Assembly: GCA_016704535.1 (NCBI GenBank) | Contig: JADIZZ010000007.1 | Coordinates: 245,948 to 309,947, forward strand | Direction of reading: 5' to 3' | Length of the DNA: 64,000 bases | Source: Betaproteobacteria bacterium | GTDB taxonomy: Bacteria; Pseudomonadota; Gammaproteobacteria; Burkholderiales; Burkholderiaceae_C | Shown here: in pieces, positions 44,984 to 54,267 of the stretch | Layout: every line of letters begins with the position of its first letter | Numbering within the stretch: the stretch's first letter is position 1 | Translations under genes and position numbers: made by a program | The notes under the pieces: generated by a model | Told to the model about the DNA's origin: nothing | Database searches by the model: none | The model's input: only the letters and a program-made list of their open reading frames with translations

Positions 44984-47566
44984 ATGACGACCCTGCGCCC
45001 CCCCTCCCTTCGCGCCCTGGCCTGGCGCCAGACCCTGCGCGACTTCCGTGCCGGTGAACTGCGCCTGCTGGCCGTGGCGGTGACGCTGGCGGTGGCCGCA
45101 CTCACCGCCGTCGGCTTCTTCGCCGACCGCCTGAGTGGCGGCCTGGAACGTGATGCGCGGCAGTTGCTGGGCGGCGACGCCGTCGTCAGCAGCGACCGGC
45201 CCGCACCGCCCGAACTGGCGGCCAAGGCACTCGAGCTCGGTCTGGTGGTGTCGCAGAACGTGGGTTTCCCGAGCATGGGCCGCGCCAGCGACGAGCAGGG
45301 CGGTGCCACGCGCCTCGTGGCAGTGAAGGCGGTGGGCCCGTCCTACCCGCTGCGCGGCCGGCTGCAGCTGCGAGACGCCCCCGGCGCACCGGTGCAGACC
45401 GTGGCTGCGGCGCCCGAACCGGGCACGGTGTGGGTCGACCCGGCGCTGCTCGATGCCTTGCAGCTCAAGGTCGGCGACCCGCTGCTGCTGGGCGACGCCC
45501 GGCTGAAGATCACGCGGCTGATCGTGCTCGAACCCGACCGCGGCGCCGGCTTCTCCAGCTTCTCGCCGCGCGTCATGCTGGCCGCGGCCGACCTGCCCGC
45601 CACCGGCCTGGTGCAGCCGGCCAGCCGCGTCAACTACCGGCTGGCAGTGGCCGCACCGGCGACGATGGACGGCGCGCGCGGCGACGCCGCGGTGCGCGAC
45701 TACGTGCAGTGGGTGGAAGCGCAGACCAAGGCGCAGGCGCTGCGCGGCCTGCGGATGGATACGGTGGAAAGCGGCCGCCCCGAGATGCAGCAGACGCTGG
45801 CGCGGGCCGAGAAATTCTTGAACCTGGTGGCGCTGCTGGCGGCGCTGCTGGCGGCGGTGGCGGTGGGCATCGCGGCGCGCGATTTCGCCGCGCGCCACCT
45901 CGACGATTGCGCCATGTTGCGTGTGTTGGGTCTCAGCCAGCGCCGCATCGCCGGCGCCTACTCGCTGGAGTTCGCGCTCGTCGGCCTGGCGGCCAGCGTG
46001 CTGGGCGTGCTCATCGGTCTGGGCGTGCACAACGTCTTCGTCTGGCTGCTGGCCGGGCTGGTGCAGGTGGCGCTGCCGGCCCCAGGTTGGGGGCCGGCGC
46101 TGTTCGGCGTCGGTGTCGGCATGACGCTGCTGCTGGCGTTCGGCCTGCCGCCGGTGCTGCAGCTGGCACGGGTGCCGCCGCTGCGCGTCATCCGCCGCGA
46201 CGTCGGCGCGCTCAAGGCGTCGTCGCTGGGCGTGCTCGCGGCGGGAACGCTCGGCTTCGTGACGCTGCTGCTGGCCGCTTCGGCCGACGCCAAGCTCGGC
46301 GCCATCGCGGTAGGGGGCTTTGCGGTGGCGATCGCCATCTTCGCCGCGCTGTCCTGGGGCGCGGTGAAGCTGCTGAAGAAGGCCGTGCCCGAGACCCGGG
46401 CGCCGCGTTGGCTGGTGCTGGCCACGCGGCAGATCGCGGCGCGGCCGGCCTTTGCGGTGCTGCAGGTGTCGGCGCTGGCTGTGGGCCTGCTGGCGCTGAT
46501 GCTGCTGGTGCTGCTGCGCACCGACCTCATCGCCAGCTGGCGCCAGGCCACGCCGCCCGATGCGCCGAACCGCTTCGTCATCAACATCCAGCCCGACCAG
46601 GCCGAGGCCTTCCGCGGTGCGCTGGCCCAGGCTGGCGTGAAGGACTTCGACTGGTACCCGATGATCCGCGGCCGCCTGGTGGCCATCAACGGCCGCGCGA
46701 CCAGCGGTGACCTTTACAGCGACGAGCGCGCCAGCCGGCTGGTGGAGCGCGAGTTCAACCTCAGCCACGCCGCCGCGCTGCCGCGTGGCAACCTCGTGGA
46801 GGGCGGTCGCTGGGTGCCCGACGAGGCCGAAGGCCTCTCGGTGGAATCGGGCCTGGCCCAGCAGCTGGGCCTGAAACTGGGCGACACGCTGCGCTTCGAC
46901 ATCGCCGGGCAGACGAAGGAGGCGCGCATCACCAGCCTGCGCCATGTCGACTGGGGTTCGATGCGCGTCAACTTCTTCGTCATCTTTCCGCAGGGGCGGA
47001 TGGACGACCTGCCGCTGACCTACATCAGTGCCTTCCGCGCCCCTGCCGCGCCACCCGACGCCGCACCGGGCACGCCCAGCTTCGACGGCGCGCTGAGCCG
47101 CGCCTTCCCGAACATCACCAACATCGACGTCTCGGCCAGCATCGCGCAGGTGCAGCGGGTGCTGGACCAGGTGATCCGCGCGGTGGAGTTCCTGTTCGGC
47201 TTCACGCTGGTCGCGGGGCTGGTGGTGCTGTTCGCGGCCATCTCTGCCACGCGCGAAGCGCGGGCACGCGAGTTCGCCATCATGCGCGCCATGGGCGCCG
47301 GCAGCCGCCTGCTGGCGCAGGTGCAGCGCACCGAACTGCTGGGCGTGGGCGCGCTGGCCGGCCTGCTGGCCTCGGGGGTGGCGGTGGTGCTGGGCTGGCT
47401 GCTGGCGCGTTACGCCTTCGAGTTCACCTGGACACCGTCACCCTGGGTGCCGCTCTTCGGCACGCTGGCCGGCGCGTTGCTGGCGCTGATGGCCGGCTGG
47501 TGGGGGTTGCGCGAGGTACTGCGCCGGCCGGTGCTGGAGACCCTGAGGCGAGCTGGCGCCGTGTGA
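44984..47566 (+). CDS. FtsX/MacB-type ABC transporter permease (YbbP-like)
   Basis: An 860-residue membrane protein with the YbbP-type layout. One helix near the N-terminus (LLAVAVTLAVAALTAVGFF) is followed by a large periplasmic MacB_PCD domain, a central group of helices with an FtsX core (residues ~285-410), more helices, a second periplasmic domain, and a final FtsX core (VEFLFGFTLVAGLVVLFAAI to LMAGWWGLREVLRRPVLETL). I chose the ATG at 44984, which starts just before the first helix; the frame is open further upstream. YbbP proteins usually pair with the ATPase YbbA, which is not adjacent here. Possible role in lipid or lipoprotein handling. Confidence 0.85.
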   Translation: MTTLRPPSLRALAWRQTLRDFRAGELRLLAVAVTLAVAALTAVGFFADRLSGGLERDARQLLGGDAVVSSDRPAPPELAAKALELGLVVSQNVGFPSMGRASDEQGGATRLVAVKAVGPSYPLRGRLQLRDAPGAPVQTVAAAPEPGTVWVDPALLDALQLKVGDPLLLGDARLKITRLIVLEPDRGAGFSSFSPRVMLAAADLPATGLVQPASRVNYRLAVAAPATMDGARGDAAVRDYVQWVEAQTKAQALRGLRMDTVESGRPEMQQTLARAEKFLNLVALLAALLAAVAVGIAARDFAARHLDDCAMLRVLGLSQRRIAGAYSLEFALVGLAASVLGVLIGLGVHNVFVWLLAGLVQVALPAPGWGPALFGVGVGMTLLLAFGLPPVLQLARVPPLRVIRRDVGALKASSLGVLAAGTLGFVTLLLAASADAKLGAIAVGGFAVAIAIFAALSWGAVKLLKKAVPETRAPRWLVLATRQIAARPAFAVLQVSALAVGLLALMLLVLLRTDLIASWRQATPPDAPNRFVINIQPDQAEAFRGALAQAGVKDFDWYPMIRGRLVAINGRATSGDLYSDERASRLVEREFNLSHAAALPRGNLVEGGRWVPDEAEGLSVESGLAQQLGLKLGDTLRFDIAGQTKEARITSLRHVDWGSMRVNFFVIFPQGRMDDLPLTYISAFRAPAAPPDAAPGTPSFDGALSRAFPNITNIDVSASIAQVQRVLDQVIRAVEFLFGFTLVAGLVVLFAAISATREARAREFAIMRAMGAGSRLLAQVQRTELLGVGALAGLLASGVAVVLGWLLARYAFEFTWTPSPWVPLFGTLAGALLALMAGWWGLREVLRRPVLETLRRAGAV

Positions 47567-47601
47567 GCAGCGGCCGTACGCAGTTCAAGCGAACAGCGGG
47601 T

Positions 47602-49389
47602 TCAGAACGTTTCCCAGTCGTCGTCGGCTCCCGCCTTGGTGGAGGCGGCAGCAGGCTTGAGCAGCGGTGGCGCGGCCAGAGCCGGTGTGGCGTTGGTCTT
47701 GGCCCACCTGGCTTTGGCGACAGCCTTTACCGGTGCAGGCGGCATCGCCTTTGCTCTCGCGACGGCCTGACGCGCCACCACGGCAGGCGAGGGCGGTGCC
47801 GGCGTGCTGCTGACGGTGGTGGTTGCCTTCGCCTGCGGCGGCGTGTTCGTCACAGAGCCGAGCTGGAAGCCGCTGACCACTTGTGACAGGCGCGCGGCCT
47901 GTTCCTTCAGACTCTCGGCTGCAGCTGCACTTTCCTCGACCAGGGCAGAGTTCTGTTGTGTCATGCGGTCGAGATCGGCCACGGCCGTGTTGACCAAGCC
48001 GATGCCGCCGCTTTGCTCGCCAGTGGCGGCGCTGATCTCACCGATGATGTCGCTGACGCGCTGCACGCTGGCGACGATCTCGTTCATCGTGCTGCCGGCG
48101 TCGCCCACCAGGCGCGTGCCTGCTTCGACCTTCACGACGCTGGCCTGGATAAGACCCTTGATTTCCCGCGCCGCTGCGGCGCTGCGCTGCGCCAGGCTGC
48201 GCACTTCGCTGGCCACCACCGCGAAGCCGCGTCCTTGTTCACCGGCGCGCGCGGCTTCCACTGCGGCGTTCAGCGCCAGGATGTTGGTCTGGAAGGCAAT
48301 GCCGTCGATGGTGCCGATGATGTCGGCGATGCGCTTGCTGCTGGTGTTGATGGCCTCCATCGTCGTCACCACCTCGGCAACCACTGCGCCCCCGCGCTGC
48401 GCAACCGTGCTGGCCGAACCGGCCAGCTGGTTCGCGGTGCGGGCACTGTCGGCCGTCTGTCGCACGGTGCTCGTCAGTTCTTCCATCGAGCTGGCACTCT
48501 GCTGCACGCGGCTGGCCGCCTGCTCGGTGCGCTGGCTGAGGTCGACATTGCCGCTGGCGATTTCGTTGGCGGCGGTACCGATGTGGTCGGTCGCCTGGCG
48601 CACGGTCTGCAACGATGTGCGCAGCTTGTCGACCATGTGGCCCAGGGCGCGTACCAGGTCGCCGATCTCGTCGGGCTGGTCGCTGGTGGCGCTGATGTCG
48701 AGCTTGCCGGCGGCCACGTCCTCGCTCAGGCGAACGGCGCGTTCGAGTTCGGCGACCACGCGGCGTTGCAGCCGCCAGGCGGTGAAAAGTGTACCGCCGG
48801 TGGCCAGCAACATCAGCAGGCCCAGCAGCAGCACCTGCTGATGGCTGCGGGCTTCGGCGGCGTCGGCGCGCCCGGCCATCAGCGCCTCGTTGCGCGCCAC
48901 CACGCCCTGCAACGTCTTGGCGACGTCGGCGAAGGTGTTCTCGGCCGCACGCATCGCGCCGACGCCGATGTTGGGGTCCATGCCGCTCAGGTCGATGGCC
49001 TTGTCCGACTGCTTGAGGTAGGTCTCGAGCAGTGGCATGGCGGCGGCCACCAGGCGCGTGATCTCGGCGTCGTTGCCGCTCTGCGCGGCCAGCGCCTCGA
49101 GCACGCGCTTGACCCCCGCGACTTGCTGCGCGAGTTCCTTGCGCGTGGCCTTGACCTGTTCGTCGCTCAGCGAGCTCATGATGGACAGCGTGCGGAATAC
49201 CGTGGCCCGCACCTGGGCCAACTGCTCCAGGGTGCTGCTCATGGTCTTGGATTTCTCGACGTCGGCCGCGCTGGCGTGGCGCAGTTCTACGCCCTGCTTC
49301 CAGTCGAGCGTGGCATAGGTGGCGCCTGCTGCCAGGGCCACGACGGCCGTGGCGAGGGGGGCGAGCAGCAGTTTGGGGCCGAGCTTCAC
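47602..49389 (-). CDS. Methyl-accepting chemotaxis protein with C-terminal DWETF
   Basis: A 595-residue transmembrane receptor. TM1 is residues ~8-28, and a helical periplasmic ligand-binding domain follows (~30-190, 4HB type). TM2 (LLLGLLMLLATGGTLFTAW) leads into a HAMP domain and the long signalling coiled coil, with the hairpin tip EVRSLAQRSAAAAREIK and FQTNILALNAAVEAARAGEQ. After a Pro/Ala-rich linker it ends in DWETF, which matches the NWETF pentapeptide that tethers CheR and CheB to Tar and Tsr. The GTG at 49389 gives a proper first helix. Last gene of the cluster. Confidence 0.92.
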   Translation of the reverse strand: MKLGPKLLLAPLATAVVALAAGATYATLDWKQGVELRHASAADVEKSKTMSSTLEQLAQVRATVFRTLSIMSSLSDEQVKATRKELAQQVAGVKRVLEALAAQSGNDAEITRLVAAAMPLLETYLKQSDKAIDLSGMDPNIGVGAMRAAENTFADVAKTLQGVVARNEALMAGRADAAEARSHQQVLLLGLLMLLATGGTLFTAWRLQRRVVAELERAVRLSEDVAAGKLDISATSDQPDEIGDLVRALGHMVDKLRTSLQTVRQATDHIGTAANEIASGNVDLSQRTEQAASRVQQSASSMEELTSTVRQTADSARTANQLAGSASTVAQRGGAVVAEVVTTMEAINTSSKRIADIIGTIDGIAFQTNILALNAAVEAARAGEQGRGFAVVASEVRSLAQRSAAAAREIKGLIQASVVKVEAGTRLVGDAGSTMNEIVASVQRVSDIIGEISAATGEQSGGIGLVNTAVADLDRMTQQNSALVEESAAAAESLKEQAARLSQVVSGFQLGSVTNTPPQAKATTTVSSTPAPPSPAVVARQAVARAKAMPPAPVKAVAKARWAKTNATPALAAPPLLKPAAASTKAGADDDWETF

Positions 49390-49411
49390 GGTGGAGTTCC
49401 GACGCTGGGGC

Positions 49412-49861
49412 TCAAGGGTAGACGCCGCCACAGACCGCGGTTTCGCCGAGCTTCTCGCAATACATCACCTTGGGCTCGATCTTCTTGCTCACCGGATTGG
49501 TGAACTTGTATTCCTGCCAGGCACCGGCGGGCTTGGCCGTGACCATCGCCACGCGCTCCTTGACGAAGTACTTGCCGTCGATGTCGGTCAGGTCGATGAG
49601 GTCCTTGCCGATCTGCTTGGGGTTGGCGCCGTGCGCCAGGCACTTGCCGTCCAGGCCGTAGACGACGAGGTAGAGATCACGGTCGATGAAGGGGCCGGCC
49701 TTGTCACTGACCGCGGCATAACCCTTCTCGATGCCGTTGGCCTTGATGAAGGCCACGCCCTTCTTGACCATGGCGACGGCATCCTCCTTGGTGGCATCGA
49801 CCGCGCTCAGCGCGGGCAGGCAGGCCAGGGCCAGGAGGGCGGGTGCGAGGAACTTGAACAT
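49412..49861 (-). CDS. Secreted single-Cache-domain protein
   Basis: A 149-residue exported protein: signal peptide (LALACLPALSA) and one sCache_2-like domain (AVAMVKKGVAFIKANG, FIDRDLYLVVYGLDGKCLAHG, DIDGKYFVKERVAMV). Two cysteines near the C-terminus (YCEK, AVCGG) may form a disulfide. Cache domains bind small organic acids or amines outside the cell. Here there is no membrane or signalling part, so it may act as a soluble periplasmic ligand carrier for a receptor; it lies 22 nt before the receptor gene at 49389. GGAG precedes the ATG. Confidence 0.85.
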   Translation of the reverse strand: MFKFLAPALLALACLPALSAVDATKEDAVAMVKKGVAFIKANGIEKGYAAVSDKAGPFIDRDLYLVVYGLDGKCLAHGANPKQIGKDLIDLTDIDGKYFVKERVAMVTAKPAGAWQEYKFTNPVSKKIEPKVMYCEKLGETAVCGGVYP

Positions 49862-49871
49862 GGGAGTCTCC

Positions 49872-49902
49872 GGGGGTGGGGTGGGGTGGGGTGGGGTGGG
49901 GG
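49872..49902. repeat. GGGGT tandem repeat with G-quadruplex potential
   Basis: Six G-tracts of four or five G separated by single T residues run on the plus strand, and C-tracts run on the transcribed-gene sense strand. Single-nucleotide loops and long tracts make this a very strong quadruplex candidate. It lies between cheW and the Cache gene, 10 nt before the Cache start codon, and as a simple repeat could change length by slippage. Confidence 0.85.
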
Positions 49903-49926
49903 ACGGCGGGTGGAACGCGACAGGGT

Positions 49927-50490
49927 TCAGGCGCCGATGAGGCCCATGTCGGCGCTGCTCATCAGGCCTTCGATGTCCATCAGGATGAGCATGCGCTCGG
50001 CACCCTTCTCGCCCTGGCTGTTCTTCACCGCGCCGATGCCAGTGATGTAGGACGCGTCGATGCTCGAGTTCATCTCGGGTGCGGGCTTGATCTCGTCCTT
50101 GCTCAGCTCCAGCACGTCGGAGACCGAGTCGACCACTGCGCCGACGACGCGGCCGCGCACGTTCAGCACCACCACCACGGTGAAGGTGTTGTATTCGGCG
50201 CTCTCGCAGCCCAGCTTCAGGCGCAGGTCGATGATCGGCACGATGACGCCGCGCAGGTTGACCACGCCCTTGATGAAAGCGGGCGCGTTGGCGATGCGCG
50301 TGGGCTGCTCGTAGGAGCGGATCTCCTGCACGCGCAGGATGTCGATGCCGTACTCCTCGGCGCCCAGGCGGAAGGTCAGGAACTCACCGCACTGCGAGGT
50401 GCGGCCTTTCGAGTCTGTCGCATTGGCGGCGGCGTTGGCGCGTTCGGCTTCGTGGCGGGCGACCTGGCTGCCCTCGGCAATCATCTCCAT
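49927..50490 (-). CDS. cheW: Chemotaxis coupling protein CheW
   Basis: Scaffold joining receptors to CheA (187 residues). An N-terminal extension of about 34 polar residues precedes the SH3-like CheW fold: FLTFRLGAEEYGIDILRVQE, NAPAFIKGVVNLRGVIVPII, and VVDSVSDVLELSKDEI with the conserved surface. The ATG at 50490 follows AAGGAA. It lies between the two receptor genes in the cluster. Confidence 0.94.
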   Translation of the reverse strand: MEMIAEGSQVARHEAERANAAANATDSKGRTSQCGEFLTFRLGAEEYGIDILRVQEIRSYEQPTRIANAPAFIKGVVNLRGVIVPIIDLRLKLGCESAEYNTFTVVVVLNVRGRVVGAVVDSVSDVLELSKDEIKPAPEMNSSIDASYITGIGAVKNSQGEKGAERMLILMDIEGLMSSADMGLIGA

Positions 50491-50598
50491 GGCGGTTCCT
50501 TGAGGTGAGCGGTATTCAGGGGGTTATCGGCCCGCAGCCGGGTCGACTTGATGGCGGGTTGCAGCGCGCGCCGGCCAACTGTCAGATCGCCAGGGCTC

Positions 50599-52026
50599 TC
50601 ACCCGGCCGTGAAGGCCCGGCCCGGGTTGCCCTGGCCAGTGACGTGGAAGGTGGCCACCAGCTCGACCAGCTTGGCGGCCTGTTCCTTCAACGAGCCGGC
50701 CGCAGCGGCACTCTGCTCCACCAGCGCGGCGTTCTGCTGGGTGCTGTGGTCGAGGTCGGCCACGGCGTGGTTGACCTGGCCGATGCCGGCGCTCTGCTCG
50801 CCCGACGCGGCGCTGATCTCGCCGATGATGTCGGCCACACGCTGCACGCTGGCCACGATCTCGGACATCGTCTGCCCGGCGTCGGCCACCAGGCGCGATC
50901 CGGCCTCGACCTTCTCGACGCTGGTGCCGATCAGGCTCTTGATCTCGCGCGCGGCCTCGGCCGAACGCTGTGCCAGCAGACGCACTTCGCCGGCCACCAC
51001 CGCAAAGCCGCGGCCCTGTTCCCCGGCCCGGGCAGCTTCCACCGCGGCATTCAGCGCCAGGATGTTGGTCTGGAAGGCGATGCCGTCGATGGTGCCGATG
51101 ATGTCGGCGATTTTGCGGCTGCTGCCGTTGATGTCGCCCATCGTCGTCACTACCTGCGAGACGACCGCGCCGCCGCGTTGTGCCACTTGCGCGGCCGAGG
51201 CCGCCAGATCCTTGGCCTGCACGGCCGATTCCGCGCTGTGGTGCACCGTGGCCGTCAGCTGCTCCATGGAGCTGGCTGTCTGCTGCAGCGAGCTCGCGGC
51301 GCTTTCGGTGCGCTGGCTGAGGTCGAGGTTGCCGCTGGCGATCTCGGTGCTGGCCGTGGTGATGGACTCGGCGCTGGCGCGCACCGCGCTGATGGTCGAC
51401 TCGACATGGCGCAGCGCCTGCTGAAGCTGGTGCGCTGCAGGCGAGCTCACGACGACGTGCGCGGGTGTGAAGTCGATCGAGCCGTTGGCGGCGATGAGCC
51501 GGTCCACGATGCCGGTGAGTTCCTCCGAAGCCGCGAAGTCGGCGCGGGCGCGCATCGCCAGCATCACCAGCAGCGCCGCCTCGGCCACGACATAGGCGGC
51601 GTGCTCGATGACCGTCAGAAGGCTGGGCTCGGTGAAGCAGATCGGGCCCCAGCCCCATTGCTGGAAGTAGTTGAAGCTGAGGTGGTGCACGGCGATGGTG
51701 GCGGCCGCCACGACGACCGGCAGCCAGTGGCGGTAGACCACCGTGCAGGCGAGGAAGGCGAAGACGGCGAAGTGCGCCTCGGCCTGGCCGCGTGCGGCGT
51801 GTATCAGCAGGCCCACCATGGCCATGCCCAGCGCGGGCAGTGCCATCTGGCTGAGCGCGCCGCCCTGGCTGGACAGCGCGGTGATCACGGCGGCCGCGAG
51901 GAAGCCACCACCCAGCAGCAGCGGCAGCATCACGCCGTTGTGGTTGGCGCCGTAGGCCACCGCGGCGGCCAGCAACACCGCGATCGCGGCGAGCATGTTC
52001 TTGTCGTTGGAGTGCAGGGTCGACAT
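50599..52026 (-). CDS. Methyl-accepting chemotaxis protein with six-helix membrane sensor
   Basis: A 475-residue receptor. The N-terminal ~165 residues are five or six hydrophobic helices with short loops (AAIAVLLAAAVAYG, MAMVGLLIHAARG, VVVAAATIAVHHLSFNYFQQ) and no periplasmic sensor domain. The signalling coiled coil follows (ITTASTEIASGNLDLSQRTE, FQTNILALNAAVEAARAGEQ). The pattern suggests sensing within the membrane, for instance of a hydrophobic compound or redox state. There is no C-terminal pentapeptide. The ATG at 52026 begins just before the first helix. Confidence 0.9.
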   Translation of the reverse strand: MSTLHSNDKNMLAAIAVLLAAAVAYGANHNGVMLPLLLGGGFLAAAVITALSSQGGALSQMALPALGMAMVGLLIHAARGQAEAHFAVFAFLACTVVYRHWLPVVVAAATIAVHHLSFNYFQQWGWGPICFTEPSLLTVIEHAAYVVAEAALLVMLAMRARADFAASEELTGIVDRLIAANGSIDFTPAHVVVSSPAAHQLQQALRHVESTISAVRASAESITTASTEIASGNLDLSQRTESAASSLQQTASSMEQLTATVHHSAESAVQAKDLAASAAQVAQRGGAVVSQVVTTMGDINGSSRKIADIIGTIDGIAFQTNILALNAAVEAARAGEQGRGFAVVAGEVRLLAQRSAEAAREIKSLIGTSVEKVEAGSRLVADAGQTMSEIVASVQRVADIIGEISAASGEQSAGIGQVNHAVADLDHSTQQNAALVEQSAAAAGSLKEQAAKLVELVATFHVTGQGNPGRAFTAG

Positions 52027-52085
52027 CGTGGATCTTCGAGTTGGAATTGGGGATGCGGTGTGCAGGGCCGTGCGGGGCAGTGCCT

Positions 52086-54215
52086 TCAGTGGCGCGAACG
52101 CCGAACCAGCGCGCCGATGTCGAGGATGAGCGCGACGCGGCCGTCGCCCATGATGGTGGCGCCCGAGACGTCGTCGACGCGGCGGTAGTTGCTCTCGAGG
52201 TTTTTCACGACCACCTGCTGCTGGCCTAGCAGTTCGTCGACCAGCAGCGCGACGCGGCCGCCTTCGGCCTCGACGACGACCATGATGTTGCTGGCGCGCT
52301 CGAAATCGAAGCGCGGCACGTCGAAGACCTTCTCCAGGTCGAGCACCGGCATGTACTCGTCGCGTACTTCCACCACGCGGCCGTGACCGCCGATGGTCTT
52401 GATGGTGCCGGGCTGGACCTGGAAGCTCTCGACCACGCTGCTCAGCGGCAGGATGTAGCACTCCTCGCCCACACCCACGCTCATGCCGTCCATGATGGCC
52501 AGCGTCAGCGGAAGGCGCACGCGCACCGTCATGCCGTAGCCCTCGGCACTGTCGATCTCGACCGTGCCGCCCAGGGCCGTGATGTTCTTCTTCACCACGT
52601 CCATGCCGACCCCGCGGCCCGACACGTCGGTCACGACCTCGGCGGTGGAGAAGCCCGGCGCGAAGATCAGTCCGTAGACCTCGCTGTCGGTCATCGTGTC
52701 GGGCGCGTCGATGCCGCGTTCACGCGCCTTGGCCAGCAGTTTGGCGCGGTTCAGGCCCTTGCCGTCGTCGCGAACCTCGATCACGATGCTGCCGCCCTGG
52801 TGGGTGGCGATGAGCGTGATCGTGCCGTGCTCGGGCTTGCCCTTGGCAGCGCGCTCGGCGGGCAGTTCGATACCGTGGTCGCAGCTGTTGCGCACCAAGT
52901 GGGTCAGCGGGTCGGTGATCTTCTCCACCAGGCCCTTGTCGAGCTCGGTAGCCTCGCCCACCTGCACCAGTTCCACCTTCTTGCCCAGCTTGGCGGCCAG
53001 GTCGCGCAGCATGCGCGGGAAGCGGTTGAAGACGAGCGACATCGGGATCATGCGGATCGACATCACCGCTTCCTGCAGGTCGCGTGTGTTGCGTTCCAGG
53101 TCTGCCAGGCCGGCAGCCATCTGCTGGTAGAGCGCGGCATCCACGCCCTTGCCGTTCTGCGCCAGCATGGCCTGCGTGATGACGAGTTCACCCACCAGGT
53201 TGATGAGCTGGTCGACCTTGTCGACCGAGACGCGCAGCGTGCTCGACTCGGCGGCCGCCGCGGCCTTTTCGGCGCGGGCGGCGGGGCGCGCCACCACGGC
53301 AGCTTCGATCGTGGCGGGCGCGGCCGCGGGTGCGGCGGCCTGGCCTTCGGCGGGTGCACCGGGGGCGTTGTCGAAGAAGCCGTAGCCGGGGTCCACCGGC
53401 TGGCTGTTGGGTTCGGGCGCTCCTGGCGCGCCTTCGTGGAAACCGTAGCCTGCGCTCAGCGGCTTCAGCTCGATCTGTTCACGCGCGACATGGAAGCCGA
53501 ACAGGTCGACGAGGTCGTTGTCGGTGGAGGCCGTCGTCACCTTGAAGCGGCGCATGCCGTCGGCGCCGCGGCCGGCATCCAGCGGCTCGATGGTGCCGAG
53601 GTCGGTGATTTCCTTGAACAGGTCGACGAGGTTGTCGGCCACGGCGAGGTCGGACAGAGGGCCGACCGTCAGCTCCAGCTGGCGCACCCCGGTTTGGGCC
53701 GTCGCAATTGCGGGCGAGGCTTCGGTCCTCGGGGCGGCGTCGGGCGCAGGCGCAATGGCGCGAACGGTCGCGGCCACGGAGAGAGCCGGTGCACCACCGT
53801 CGACGCAGCGTCGGATGCCGGCCAGCAGCTCGGTGGTGTCGATGGGCTCGGCGCCGTTGCCCTGGTGGCGCGCCAGCTGGGCCTTCAGCGCATCGCCCGA
53901 GGCGAGCAGCACATCCACCATCGCCGCCGTCGGCGTGAGTTCGTGGCGGCGCAGCTTGTCCAGCAGCGTCTCCATCTGGTGCGTGAGTTCCGCTACGTCG
54001 GCGAAGCCGAAGGTGGCCGCGCCGCCCTTGACCGAGTGCGCGCAGCGGAAGATGGCGTTGAGCTCCTCGTCGTCGGCGTTCTCGATGTCCAGCGCGAGCA
54101 GCATCTGCTCCATGCTGTCGAGGTTCTCGCCGGCTTCCTCGAAGAAGACCTGGAAGAACTGGCTGAGGTCGATGCCTGCCGCCTGGCTGGCGGCGTCGTG
54201 GTTCAGATCGGCCAT
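52086..54215 (-). CDS. cheA: Chemotaxis histidine kinase CheA
   Basis: A 709-residue kinase. The N-terminal Hpt domain has phosphoacceptor His60 (FRCAHSVKGGAATFGF). A P2-like linker with a duplicated GYGFHEGAPGAPE / GYGFFDNAPGAPA motif follows. Next come the dimerisation domain (LRVSVDKVDQLINLVGELVI), the HATPase domain (HLVRNSCDHGIE, VRDDGKGLN, GRGVGMDVVKKNI) and the C-terminal CheW-like domain. It phosphorylates the CheY encoded downstream in reading order of the window (54268), which precedes it in the operon. Confidence 0.95.
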   Translation of the reverse strand: MADLNHDAASQAAGIDLSQFFQVFFEEAGENLDSMEQMLLALDIENADDEELNAIFRCAHSVKGGAATFGFADVAELTHQMETLLDKLRRHELTPTAAMVDVLLASGDALKAQLARHQGNGAEPIDTTELLAGIRRCVDGGAPALSVAATVRAIAPAPDAAPRTEASPAIATAQTGVRQLELTVGPLSDLAVADNLVDLFKEITDLGTIEPLDAGRGADGMRRFKVTTASTDNDLVDLFGFHVAREQIELKPLSAGYGFHEGAPGAPEPNSQPVDPGYGFFDNAPGAPAEGQAAAPAAAPATIEAAVVARPAARAEKAAAAAESSTLRVSVDKVDQLINLVGELVITQAMLAQNGKGVDAALYQQMAAGLADLERNTRDLQEAVMSIRMIPMSLVFNRFPRMLRDLAAKLGKKVELVQVGEATELDKGLVEKITDPLTHLVRNSCDHGIELPAERAAKGKPEHGTITLIATHQGGSIVIEVRDDGKGLNRAKLLAKARERGIDAPDTMTDSEVYGLIFAPGFSTAEVVTDVSGRGVGMDVVKKNITALGGTVEIDSAEGYGMTVRVRLPLTLAIMDGMSVGVGEECYILPLSSVVESFQVQPGTIKTIGGHGRVVEVRDEYMPVLDLEKVFDVPRFDFERASNIMVVVEAEGGRVALLVDELLGQQQVVVKNLESNYRRVDDVSGATIMGDGRVALILDIGALVRRSRH

Positions 54216-54267
54216 CGCGGCGACTCCTGCAGATTTCGGGTGCGTTGCATCAGGGCGTGCAGGGCGG

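Noticed and set aside
44825..46945. A 706-codon minus-strand frame opposite the permease
   Set aside because: It is His/Gln/Arg-rich with no signal peptide or motif and lies entirely antisense to an FtsX-type permease.
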